Shown: positions 50,259 through 57,877 of the stretch, one piece after another
How positions within the stretch are numbered: position 1 is the first letter of the stretch
How the letters are laid out: each line of letters begins with the position of its first letter
DNA from: Clostridiales bacterium
Lineage (GTDB): Bacteria > Bacillota > Clostridia > Oscillospirales > Oscillospiraceae
DNA: 64,000 bases
Direction: 5' to 3'
Assembly (NCBI GenBank): GCA_004551945.1
Contig: SFPN01000007.1
Span: 99,272-163,271 of the forward strand
Notes under the pieces: generated by a model
Told to the model about the DNA's origin: nothing
What the model saw: only the letters and a program-made list of their open reading frames with translations
The model's database searches: none
Program-made: the position numbers and the translations under genes

Positions 50259-51452
50259 ATGGCGGATCAGAATAAACGAGATTACTATGAAGTTCTGGGC
50301 GTGAAGAAAAACGCCACGGACGATGAATTAAAGAAAGCATACCGGAAGCTGGCCAAGCAGAACCACCCGGACTTAAACCCCGGGGACAAGGAGGCAGAGG
50401 CCCGCTTCAAGGAGATCAACGAGGCCTATGAGGTCCTCTCTGATAAGGACAAGCGGGCCAAGTACGACCAGTTCGGCTTTGCCGGGGTGGACCCCAACTT
50501 CGGCGCCGGCGGAGCCGGGGGCGGCTTCGGCGGGTTCGACATGGGGGACATCTTCGGCTCCTTCTTCGGGGGCGGCTTCGGCGGCGGATTTGGCGGCGGC
50601 GGCCAGAGCCGCACCGGTCCCGCCAAGGGCCAGACCGTGCGCACCTCCCTGAGCCTGACTTTGGAGGAGGCCGCCTTTGGATGCGAGAAGGAGGTCACCA
50701 TCCAGCACATCGAGACCTGCGACTCCTGCCACGGCAGCGGCTGCGCCGAGGGCACCACCGCTGAGGTCTGCCCGGAGTGCCACGGTTCCGGCCAGGTGCG
50801 GATGCAGCAGCGGACCATGTTCGGCACCATGTCCACCACCACCGTCTGCCCCAACTGCCGGGGCGAGGGCAAGATCATCCACCAGCCCTGCAAGGCCTGC
50901 GGCGGCAGCGGCGGCGTGAGAAAGTCCAAGAAGGTCTCCGTGAAAATCCCCGCCGGCATCGACAACGGCCAGGCTATTTCTGTCCGGGGCCAGGGGGATA
51001 TGGGCCGCAACGGCGGCCCTGCCGGGGACCTGATCGTGGGCATCAACGTAAAACCCCACGCCAAGCTGCGCCGGGACGGCACCTCCATCTACCTGGACCA
51101 GACCGTGTCCTTCTACCAGGCCGCCGTGGGCGCGGAGATCGAAATCCCCTCTCTGGACGGCAAGGTGAAGTGCACCGTGGCGCCGGGCACCCAGCCGGGC
51201 ACCACCCTCCGCCTGCGGGGCAAGGGCGTGCCCATCCTCAACGGCCGGGGCCGGGGCGACCAGTTCGTCACCATCCGGGTGGCGGTGCCCAAGAACCTGA
51301 ACGAGAACCAGAAGGAGGCCCTGAAGAAGTTTGCCGAGGCCATGGGAGAGGTCCCTGCCTCTGCCGCCAAAACCGAAGAGGGCCACCACCACGGCGAAAA
51401 CCACGGGGATGGGGAGGAAAAGTCCTTCTTCTCCCGCCGGAAGAAGAAATAA
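50259..51452 (+). CDS. dnaJ: Chaperone DnaJ
   Basis: DnaJ delivers substrates to DnaK and triggers its ATPase. The 397-residue protein has the J domain with the HPD motif (NHPDLNPGDKEAE near 34), a Gly/Phe-rich linker (80-125), four CxxCxGxG zinc repeats (CDSCHGSG, CPECHGSG, CPNCRGEG, CKACGGSG; about 157-222), and two beta-barrel domains. A His-rich tail and basic end (EEGHHHGENHGDGEEKSFFSRRKKK) are less usual. It is intact even though its partner dnaK is frameshifted. Confidence 0.97.
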   Translation: MADQNKRDYYEVLGVKKNATDDELKKAYRKLAKQNHPDLNPGDKEAEARFKEINEAYEVLSDKDKRAKYDQFGFAGVDPNFGAGGAGGGFGGFDMGDIFGSFFGGGFGGGFGGGGQSRTGPAKGQTVRTSLSLTLEEAAFGCEKEVTIQHIETCDSCHGSGCAEGTTAEVCPECHGSGQVRMQQRTMFGTMSTTTVCPNCRGEGKIIHQPCKACGGSGGVRKSKKVSVKIPAGIDNGQAISVRGQGDMGRNGGPAGDLIVGINVKPHAKLRRDGTSIYLDQTVSFYQAAVGAEIEIPSLDGKVKCTVAPGTQPGTTLRLRGKGVPILNGRGRGDQFVTIRVAVPKNLNENQKEALKKFAEAMGEVPASAAKTEEGHHHGENHGDGEEKSFFSRRKKK

Positions 51453-51483
51453 TCACCACTAGAGAGAAGAAAGAGGAGGCGCT

Positions 51484-52293
51484 ATGTTTCTCGCAGATTG
51501 CCACACTCACTCCGTTTGCTCCCCGGACAGCAACGTCCCCATGGTCCAGATGGCCCAGAAGGCCGTGGAGTACGGCCTGACCAACCTGACTCTCACTGAC
51601 CACTGCGACCTGCTGAGCATCGAGGGGGAGCGGGAGCTTACCTATGACTGGAACCCGGTGCTCCAGGAACGGAAAAAGATGCTGGATGCCTTCGGCACCA
51701 AGCTGGACCTGCCCATGGGCATCGAGTTCGGCATGGGATTCCTGTTTCCGGAGGCCGCCCAGGTGATCCTGAACCAGCCGGGGCTGGACTTTGTCATCGG
51801 CTCGGCCCACAACCTGAGCGAGGAGGCCGGAGGCCGGGACTTTTTCCTCCTGGACTACGAAACCCTGGATAACTGCTACGCGGCCCTGGACAACTACTTC
51901 CAGTCCATGCTGAAGCTGGCGTCCATGCCGGAGTTTTACGACGTAGTGGGCCATATTATCTATCCCCTGCGGTACATGAATGGGGACTACCCCACCCCGC
52001 CCTCCATGGATCGGTACAAGGACCAGATCTATGAGATCTGCCGCCGGGCCGCCGAGGCAGGCCGGGGCATTGAGATCAACACCTGGAAGGGCCAGACCCT
52101 GGCCGAATGGGGCCCGGTGCTGGACCTCTACCGCCAGGCCGGCGGAGAGATCGTCACCGTGGGCTCCGACGCCCACGCGCCCGCGCCTCTGGGCCGGGGA
52201 GTGAAGGAGGCCTACCAGCTGCTCCAGGACCACGGCTTCCGCTATGTGGCGGTGTATCATGAGCGCAAACCGGAAATGATCCGGCTAAAATAA
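51484..52293 (+). CDS. PHP-domain phosphatase, HisJ/histidinol-phosphatase-like
   Basis: The 269-residue protein has PHP metal motifs: DCHTHSVCSPDS near residue 5, TLTDHCD near 36, GIEFGMGF near 80, FVIGSAHNLS near 105, VGHIIYPLRY near 156 and the last metal site GSDAHAPAPLG near 228. PHP proteins of this size include histidinol-phosphatase HisJ; no his genes lie nearby, so another phosphomonoester is equally possible. GAAGAAAGAGGAGGCGCT precedes the ATG. Confidence 0.85.
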   Translation: MFLADCHTHSVCSPDSNVPMVQMAQKAVEYGLTNLTLTDHCDLLSIEGERELTYDWNPVLQERKKMLDAFGTKLDLPMGIEFGMGFLFPEAAQVILNQPGLDFVIGSAHNLSEEAGGRDFFLLDYETLDNCYAALDNYFQSMLKLASMPEFYDVVGHIIYPLRYMNGDYPTPPSMDRYKDQIYEICRRAAEAGRGIEINTWKGQTLAEWGPVLDLYRQAGGEIVTVGSDAHAPAPLGRGVKEAYQLLQDHGFRYVAVYHERKPEMIRLK

Positions 52294-52314
52294 TACACAG
52301 GAGGAATATAAGCT

Positions 52315-52749
52315 ATGATCGCACTGGGTTCCGACCACGGCGGCTACGACCTGAAGGAGCGGGTCAAGGCCTATCTGGACCAAGAGAAGATTCCCTACAA
52401 GGACTTCGGCTGTGACAGCAAGGAGAGCTGCGACTACCCCGTTTTCGGCAAGGCCGCGGCGGAGGCGGTGGCTTCTGGGGAATGTGACAAGGGCATTGTC
52501 ATCTGCACCACCGGCATCGGCATCTCCATCACCGCCAACAAGGTGAAGGGCATCCGCTGCGCCCTGTGCAGCGATCCCCTCTCCGCGGAGATGACCCGCC
52601 GCCACAACGACGCTAACATGCTGGCCATGGGAGCCGGGATGGTTGGCCCCAACCTGGCCGAGCGGATCGTCCAGGTCTTCCTGAACACTGAGTTTGAAGG
52701 CGGCCGCCACGCCCGCCGGGTGGGTCTCATCACCGACATGGAAAAATAA
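52315..52749 (+). CDS. rpiB: Ribose 5-phosphate isomerase B
   Basis: RpiB interconverts ribose 5-phosphate and ribulose 5-phosphate. The 144-residue chain matches family length. GSDHGGYDLKE near the start, the catalytic Cys in GIVICTTGIGISITANK near residue 65, and RRHNDANMLAMGA near 98-110 are all present. It follows the PHP gene by 21 bases with CAGGAGGAATATAAGCT before the ATG. RpiB homologues can also act on allose or galactose phosphates, but no such genes are near. Confidence 0.95.
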   Translation: MIALGSDHGGYDLKERVKAYLDQEKIPYKDFGCDSKESCDYPVFGKAAAEAVASGECDKGIVICTTGIGISITANKVKGIRCALCSDPLSAEMTRRHNDANMLAMGAGMVGPNLAERIVQVFLNTEFEGGRHARRVGLITDMEK

Positions 52750-52753
52750 AGAG

Positions 52754-52784
52754 AAAAACCGACCGGACTCCCGGTCGGTTTTTG
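52754..52784. terminator. Terminator between rpiB and the convergent ferredoxin gene
   Basis: AAAACCGACCGG / CCGGTCGGTTTT stem around a 4-base loop; A-rich before and T-rich after, so it can act in both directions. Confidence 0.88.
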
Positions 52785-52810
52785 TTGTTCAATAGGGGAT
52801 CCCTTTTTCG

Positions 52811-53626
52811 TTACCAAAACAGCTCCGGCTCCTTCCGGGGCCAGGAGAACTGCTCCTCCAGCTCGGTTTTGTGGTAGAGGTAGTTGGGGTCGTCGAAGTA
52901 TTTGGCCCCCTTGGGACAGTGGCGGACGCAGCGGTTGCACTTCATGCAGGGGCCGGTCATCTCCCGGGCGTTCTCCGGGTTGATGGAGCCAAGAGGACAC
53001 TGCCGGGCGCACAGGCCGCAGTTGGTGCAGTCCTCGGTGGTGCGGGGCTTGACCTTCAGAATGTTGATGGGGTTCCCGTGGCGGTCCCGGGGGGTGTAGT
53101 AGGGGCCCACGGGGTTGCTGCCCTTGACTTTGGCAGAGATAGGGCCGTCTGCCTCTCCCTTTTTCCACACCTGGTCGGCAAAGCCCCCGGCGATGGTGAG
53201 ATCGCTGGTGTCCGGCCGGCCGGCGGCCTGGGTGCGGGAGAAGGCGTGCTGGCAGGAGAAGGCGGCGGCGGCCAGGGTGGTGAAGCCCCCGGCCTCCAGG
53301 GTGAGGGAGAGCTCCATCAGCGCGTCGTCATAGTTCCGGTTGCCGTAGCAGACCACAGGCACTGCCAGCGCGCCATTGCCTTGAACCGAAGCGACGTACT
53401 TGATGAGCAGGTTGGGCACCCGGCCGGCGTACACGGGGGTGCCGAAGACCACCAGGTCTCCCTCGCCGAACTGCTTCGGTTCCCGGCGGACCTGGGGAAG
53501 GGTGAAGTCGAAGGTTTGCAGGGGTGCGCCGGACTGGTCAGCCAGGCGGCGGGCAATTCGGGTGACCACCTTCTTGGTGGTGTCGGTGGCGCTGAAATAG
53601 GCGGCCCACACGGTTTGGATTTTCAT
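52811..53626 (-). CDS. EFR1-family flavodoxin-ferredoxin fusion
   Basis: The 271-residue protein has a flavodoxin-like N-terminal domain (1-175: VWAAYFSATDTTKKV phosphate loop near residues 6-20, VVFGTPVYAGRVP near 60) and a C-terminal pair of 4Fe-4S clusters (CTNCGLCARQCP near 203 and CMKCNRCVRHCP near 231). This is the EFR1 (electron-transfer) group common in gut anaerobes. It would move electrons between flavin and iron-sulfur partners; no partner is apparent nearby. It is convergent with rpiB. AGAAAGGGGAACCAGCCC precedes the ATG. Confidence 0.9.
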   Translation of the reverse strand: MKIQTVWAAYFSATDTTKKVVTRIARRLADQSGAPLQTFDFTLPQVRREPKQFGEGDLVVFGTPVYAGRVPNLLIKYVASVQGNGALAVPVVCYGNRNYDDALMELSLTLEAGGFTTLAAAAFSCQHAFSRTQAAGRPDTSDLTIAGGFADQVWKKGEADGPISAKVKGSNPVGPYYTPRDRHGNPINILKVKPRTTEDCTNCGLCARQCPLGSINPENAREMTGPCMKCNRCVRHCPKGAKYFDDPNYLYHKTELEEQFSWPRKEPELFW

Positions 53627-53731
53627 GGGCTGGTTCCCCTTTCTGTTGTTTTTGGATTCTTGCTCCCATTATAAAGAGTTTTGGGGAAAAGTAAATAGCG
53701 GGCAAATATCCGACGGCTTTTGGTTCTGATG

Positions 53732-53760
53732 TTGATTTTTTTGCTGTCCTTTCATATAAT
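53732..53760 (+). promoter_or_regulatory. Promoter of the VanW-family gene
   Basis: TTGATT at 53732-53737, 17-bp spacer, consensus TATAAT at 53755-53760. Confidence 0.6.
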
Positions 53761-53820
53761 ATAATCTAAATAACCTCTCTGTCGAATGTTGGTATTTTTT
53801 GGACAGGGAGAACCGAAAGG

Positions 53821-55536
53821 GTGGAGTCTATGCGCGTTGGATCGCCGGAACCCAGAAAGGAAAAAAAGAAACCCCGCCGCTCCAGACGCGGTGTGATCAT
53901 CGGCTGTCTGGTTGTCGCGGCGCTGGTGTCGGTTTACTGCGCCCTGTGCGCGGCGGCGGGCGGCGGCATGATCTATCCCAACGTCTCCGTTTCCGGCGTG
54001 GACGTGGGCGGCCTGTCCTGCGAGGAGGCGGAGGCCCGCCTCCAGGAAGCGGTCCAGGCCCAGGAGCCGGACCAGAGCCGGGGCGTGGTGTTCGCCGTAA
54101 CCACAACGGAAGGGGACGCGGCCAACGTCCAGGTGCCCCTGTCCAGCGTGGTTACCGATTGCGCCGCCACCGCGGCCCGGACCTGGAACGTGGGCAACGG
54201 GGAGTCCTTCCTTGCCCGGGGCGGCATCTATCTCCGCTGCCTGGTGGCGGGTATGGAGGTTCTGCCGGCGTACGGAGACAGCCAGGAGCTGGAGGCTATC
54301 CTGGACGACATGGACGCCCAGATCGGCCAGGAGGCGGTGGAGAGCGCCTGGGAGCTGGGGGAGACCCAGCTGACCCTTACCAAAGGAGCCCCCGGCTATC
54401 TCCTGGACCGGGAGAGCCTGAAAACCGAAATCTTTGAGCGGCTGGGCAGCGGCGAGATCGTAGAGCTGGCCGGGGCAGAGCCCCAGTTCACCGTGGAGCT
54501 GCGCCAGGCCCTGCCCCAGGAGCTGGACCTGTCGGCGGTGCTGGCGGAGGTGGAGACCCCCGTCCAGAACGCAGAGTTTAACAAGGCGGAAAAGAAGTTC
54601 CAGACCGACCACCAGGGCATCTCCTTTGACGCCCAGGCTGCCCAGGAGCATTTCGACGCCATGGACTGGGGCGCCACGGACCAGGTTGACCTGATCATCA
54701 CCCAGCCGGAGACCACCGTGCAGGACCTGGAGCCTCAGCTCTACCAGGACACCCTGGGCACCTGCACCACCAACATCTCCGGCACTGCCAACCGGGTGCA
54801 CAACATCCAGCTGGCCACCCAGTTCTTTAACGGCACCGTCCTCATGCCCGGGGAGGAGTTCTCCTACAACGGCGTGGTGGGCCAGCGGACCGCTGCCCGG
54901 GGCTTCTTGCCCGCGCCGGCCTATGTCTCCGGCGCGACCGTCCAGGAGACCGGCGGCGGCATCTGCCAGGGCTCTTCCACCATCTACCTGGCCGCCCTGC
55001 GGGCCAACCTGGAGATTGTGGAGCGGTACAACCACGGCTATATCACCCGATATGTCCCTGACGGCATGGACGCCACCGTTTACTACGGGGCCAAGGACTT
55101 CCGTTTCCGGAACGACACTCCCTTCCCCTTGAAAATCGTGGGCTCCGTGTCCGGCCGGACCCTGACGGTGAACATCATGGGCACCAAGAGCGATAACATT
55201 ACCGTTGAGATGACCAACGAGATTACGGGCACCACCGGCTACAACACTGTCTACAAGGTGGACAGCAGCGTGCCCGCCGGCTCCACCCAGGTGAGCGTGA
55301 CCCCCTACCAGGGGTACACGGTGAAGGTCTACCGGAACCTCTATGAAAACGGCAAGCTGCTGGAGACCAGGCTGGAGAGCAACAACGTATACAAGAGCCG
55401 GGACAAGGTGGTGCTGGTGAACCCCAACGACGCCTATAAGTACGGCATCCCAGGCTACAGCAAGCCGGCTCCCGCGCCGGCCCCCGCCCCCGAGACCCCG
55501 GCAGAGACCACCCCGCCGGCGGAAACCGGGGTATAA
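53821..55536 (+). CDS. VanW-family cell-wall protein
   Basis: The protein (571 residues from the GTG at 53821, or 568 from the ATG at 53830) has a basic N-terminus, one transmembrane helix (about residues 26-47), a peptidoglycan-binding-4-like region and a VanW domain at about 310-450, with GTVLMPGEEFSYNGVVGQR, ETGGGICQGSSTIYLAAL and HGYITRYVPDGMDATV. The C-terminus is Pro/Ala/Glu-rich. VanW proteins occur beside vancomycin-resistance genes but are mostly ordinary wall proteins; no van genes are here. It is followed 18 bases later by a membrane-protein gene. Confidence 0.9.
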   Translation: MESMRVGSPEPRKEKKKPRRSRRGVIIGCLVVAALVSVYCALCAAAGGGMIYPNVSVSGVDVGGLSCEEAEARLQEAVQAQEPDQSRGVVFAVTTTEGDAANVQVPLSSVVTDCAATAARTWNVGNGESFLARGGIYLRCLVAGMEVLPAYGDSQELEAILDDMDAQIGQEAVESAWELGETQLTLTKGAPGYLLDRESLKTEIFERLGSGEIVELAGAEPQFTVELRQALPQELDLSAVLAEVETPVQNAEFNKAEKKFQTDHQGISFDAQAAQEHFDAMDWGATDQVDLIITQPETTVQDLEPQLYQDTLGTCTTNISGTANRVHNIQLATQFFNGTVLMPGEEFSYNGVVGQRTAARGFLPAPAYVSGATVQETGGGICQGSSTIYLAALRANLEIVERYNHGYITRYVPDGMDATVYYGAKDFRFRNDTPFPLKIVGSVSGRTLTVNIMGTKSDNITVEMTNEITGTTGYNTVYKVDSSVPAGSTQVSVTPYQGYTVKVYRNLYENGKLLETRLESNNVYKSRDKVVLVNPNDAYKYGIPGYSKPAPAPAPAPETPAETTPPAETGV

Positions 55537-55554
55537 CAACCGAAAGGACGCGCT

Positions 55555-56448
55555 ATGAATGAACAATTTCCTCACCGCCGGGAACTGAAGTTCCGGGCAA
55601 AACGATGGATGATGCACCCTTCCTGCGTGCGGGTGACCCTGCTGCTGGTGTGCGTTATGCTGGCCTTTTTCGGCATCCGGTATCTGCTGGGGGCCAACCT
55701 GACCTACGCCCTGGTGAGCCTGGAAAACTACCAGGACACCGCCACCGGCATCTACTATAACGCCGAGGGCTTCAGCATCATCTTCCGCATGGACCTGACC
55801 CAGATGGTTCTGGCCATTCCCCTTACCTACGACCAGCTGGCTGCCTTCCTGGTGGCGGCGGTGGTGACCTTCCTGGTCCTGTCGCCTCTGCGGATGGGGG
55901 CCATGGAGCAGTACTGGTCTGTTCTCCGGGGCGGCCAGCCGAAGATCAACCAGGTCTTTCGGTGGTACACCCAGCCCGGGCGGCTGGGCAAGGCCTGGGC
56001 AGTGGAGTTTGTGCTCCAGGTGCTGGTGCGCCTGGTGGGCATCATTGCCACCATCCCCAGCCTGTACCTGTACTATACGTTCTACACCACGGTGACCTCC
56101 CTGGAGCAGATGAGCACCGGCGCGTCCCTGCTCCAGTCGGCCGCCGCTCTGCTGGCCATGGCAGCGGCTATCTTCTGCTTCTGGCTGCACAGCCTGTTTC
56201 TGCCGGTGCGCTACTGTTTGGCGGCCCACCCGGAGTACAGCCTGAAGGAGACCTTCCGCCGGGGCCTGCGGAGCATGAAGGGGTACCGGGGCCGGTTCTT
56301 CTGGTACCGGATGACCTTCGCGGTGTGGTTCTTCCTGTCCCAGCTGACCTACAACGCCCTGGACCTGTTCGTGCTGCCCTACACCAGCATGGCCAGCATG
56401 CTCTACATCCAGGAGGTGGCCCGGTTCCGGCAGCAGCAGGGAGTCTGA
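55555..56448 (+). CDS. DUF975-like integral membrane protein
   Basis: The 297-residue protein has about six hydrophobic helices (near residues 25-45, 85-110, 160-185, 195-220, 255-275) separated by charged loops, including RGGQPKINQVFRWYTQPGRLGKAWA and EYSLKETFRRGLRSMKGYRGRFFWYRM. This resembles the DUF975 family of Firmicutes, but the match is from general layout. CGAAAGGACGCGCT precedes the ATG. It is probably co-transcribed with the VanW gene and may share an envelope role. Confidence 0.7.
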   Translation: MNEQFPHRRELKFRAKRWMMHPSCVRVTLLLVCVMLAFFGIRYLLGANLTYALVSLENYQDTATGIYYNAEGFSIIFRMDLTQMVLAIPLTYDQLAAFLVAAVVTFLVLSPLRMGAMEQYWSVLRGGQPKINQVFRWYTQPGRLGKAWAVEFVLQVLVRLVGIIATIPSLYLYYTFYTTVTSLEQMSTGASLLQSAAALLAMAAAIFCFWLHSLFLPVRYCLAAHPEYSLKETFRRGLRSMKGYRGRFFWYRMTFAVWFFLSQLTYNALDLFVLPYTSMASMLYIQEVARFRQQQGV

Positions 56449-56470
56449 CCGAAAAGAGAATACAAATAGC

Positions 56471-56503
56471 AATCCCTCCCACGGCAAGCCGTGGGAGGGA
56501 TTG
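56471..56503 (+). terminator. Terminator hairpin of the VanW operon, left member of a 33-bp duplication
   Basis: A palindrome of about 14 bp per arm (AATCCCTCCCACGGC ... GCCGTGGGAGGGATT). It recurs with one difference at 56713-56745, across the repeat element. Confidence 0.75.
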
Positions 56504-56712
56504 CTCAGCTTGTCGAAAAAGGCAAAGCCTTTTTCGACAAGAGAGGATAGCAGTCCGCTGCGCGCAGGGTCTGTGCGCCAAGGGTGCACAGACCCCACAC
56601 TTGCGGCCTGAGAAGTATGTTCTCCGCCGTACATGCCGCCGGAGAACATGATTGGATTGTCTTTGCTGCCTGCGGGCAGCAAACTCTGCGAGACTTTTTC
56701 AACAGTCTCAAC
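56504..56712 (+). repeat. Modular hairpin element, copy D
   Basis: A 209-bp non-coding element with hairpin CTTGTCGAAAAAGGC/GCCTTTTTCGACAAG, linker L1 AGCAGTCCGCTGCGCGC (56549-56565), hairpin GGGTCTGTGC/GCACAGACCC, linker L2 CACACTTGCGGCCTGAGAAG (56596-56615), hairpin ATGTTCTCC/GGAGAACAT, hairpin TTTGCTGCC/GGCAGCAAA and linker L3 AACTCTGCGAGAC (56682-56694). It is bounded by duplicated terminator hairpins. Confidence 0.8.
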
Positions 56713-56745
56713 AATCCCTCCCGCGGCAAGCCGTGGGAGGGATTG
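56713..56745 (-). terminator. Right member of the 33-bp hairpin duplication
   Basis: Same palindrome as 56471-56503 with one base changed. It lies after the 3' end of the minus-strand chromate transporter operon and may terminate it. Confidence 0.7.
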
Positions 56746-56761
56746 TTGTGTCCGAATTTTT

Positions 56762-57319
56762 TCAGGTTGTCATTTTGAAGAGGATACCCACCACGGCGGC
56801 GATGCCGACGAAGGACACCGAGGGGAGCTTTTTCAGTTTAGGTAGGTTCATGGCCACCAGCATCACCCCGAACAGGGCGATGGAGGGCCAGTGGAGGGTG
56901 AGGCTGCCGTCCCAGGTGAAGAGGGATACGGCACACACGGCGAAGGCCGCCGCGGCGATGAGCCCCACAGAGGCCGGCCGCAGGGCATAGAATAAGCCCT
57001 GAATCTTGGGGCTCTGCCACAGGGTGCTCAGCAGCTTGGACACCAGCAGGATGATAAGAAACGCCGGGGTCACCAGCCCCAGAGGGGCGATCATTCCGCC
57101 CGGCACCCCTGCGGAGGCGTACCCCACATAGGTGGCCATGTTGATGCCGATGGGGCCGGGAGTGGCCTCGGAAATGGCGATCATGTTGGCCAGGTCCGCC
57201 GCGGAAAACCAGCCTGTCCGCTGGGACAGGTCAAAGAGAAAGGGGACCGTCGCCATGCCGCCGCCCATGGAGAACAGGCCCACCAGGAGAAACTCCCAGT
57301 ACAGACGAAGGAGAATCAC
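56762..57319 (-). CDS. Chromate transporter family protein, short form (second of pair)
   Basis: The 185-residue protein is a single CHR domain with about five to six helices. Family motifs FSMGGGMATVPFLFDLS near residue 16, EATPGPIGINMATYVGY near 50 and GVPGGMIAPLGLVTPAF near 70 are visible. Short CHR proteins work as adjacent pairs that together equal full-length ChrA, a chromate/sulfate transporter; in anaerobic gut bacteria the true substrate is unknown. It overlaps the partner gene by 4 bases. Confidence 0.92.
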   Translation of the reverse strand: MILLRLYWEFLLVGLFSMGGGMATVPFLFDLSQRTGWFSAADLANMIAISEATPGPIGINMATYVGYASAGVPGGMIAPLGLVTPAFLIILLVSKLLSTLWQSPKIQGLFYALRPASVGLIAAAAFAVCAVSLFTWDGSLTLHWPSIALFGVMLVAMNLPKLKKLPSVSFVGIAAVVGILFKMTT

Positions 57320-57861
57320 CGGTCCGCCCCCTTTCGCAGGGCCTGGCGGGCCAGGCCCACGGCTCCGGCGGCGATCACCAGGATGGCCGGAGAGAGCCCC
57401 ACAAAGGCCGCCAGCACAAAGGCCCCCAGAAAGATCAGCAGGGTGGGCACGTCCAGCACGGCCTTTTTATAGAGCTTGACCGTGCTGTTGATGATCAGGG
57501 CGCATACGCAGGCCCGGATGCCGGTGAGGGCGTACTGAACCCAGGGGTTGTCTGCGTAGGTCCAGAAAAAAGCGGAGATCACCAGGACAATGAGAATGGG
57601 CGGGGCCAGGATGCCAAGGGTGGCGCACAGGGCGCCGGACACGCCCCGGGTCCGATAGCCGCAGAAGGTAGCGGTGTTCACCGCGATCACCCCGGGGGTG
57701 CACTGGGCCACGGCGTTCAGGTCCAGCAGCTCCTCGTCGGTGAGCCACCCCTTCTTTTCCACCAGCTCCTGCTGGAAAAAGGGGAGCATGGCGTAGCCGC
57801 CGCCGAAGCAGCTGGCGCTGATGCGGGCGAAGGTGAGAAAGAGTTCCAGTTTTTTTGCCAT
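57316..57861 (-). CDS. Chromate transporter family protein, short form (first of pair)
   Basis: The 181-residue partner has the same fold with SCFGGGYAMLPFFQQELVEKKGWLTDEEL near residues 17-45, AQCTPGVIAVNTATFCGY near 52 and GVSGALCATLGILAPPILIV near 73. The GGGYxMLPFF motif is the family signature. It is the first of the pair and follows the dipeptidase gene by 16 bases, so a regulator, a dipeptidase and two transporter halves appear to form one operon. AAAGAAGGGACTTTC precedes the ATG. Confidence 0.92.
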   Translation of the reverse strand: MAKKLELFLTFARISASCFGGGYAMLPFFQQELVEKKGWLTDEELLDLNAVAQCTPGVIAVNTATFCGYRTRGVSGALCATLGILAPPILIVLVISAFFWTYADNPWVQYALTGIRACVCALIINSTVKLYKKAVLDVPTLLIFLGAFVLAAFVGLSPAILVIAAGAVGLARQALRKGADR

Positions 57862-57877
57862 GAAAGTCCCTTCTTTG

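Noticed and set aside
53821..55536. Vancomycin-resistance function for the VanW-family gene
   Set aside because: No vanHAX, vanRS or other resistance genes are near; VanW domains are widespread in ordinary wall proteins.
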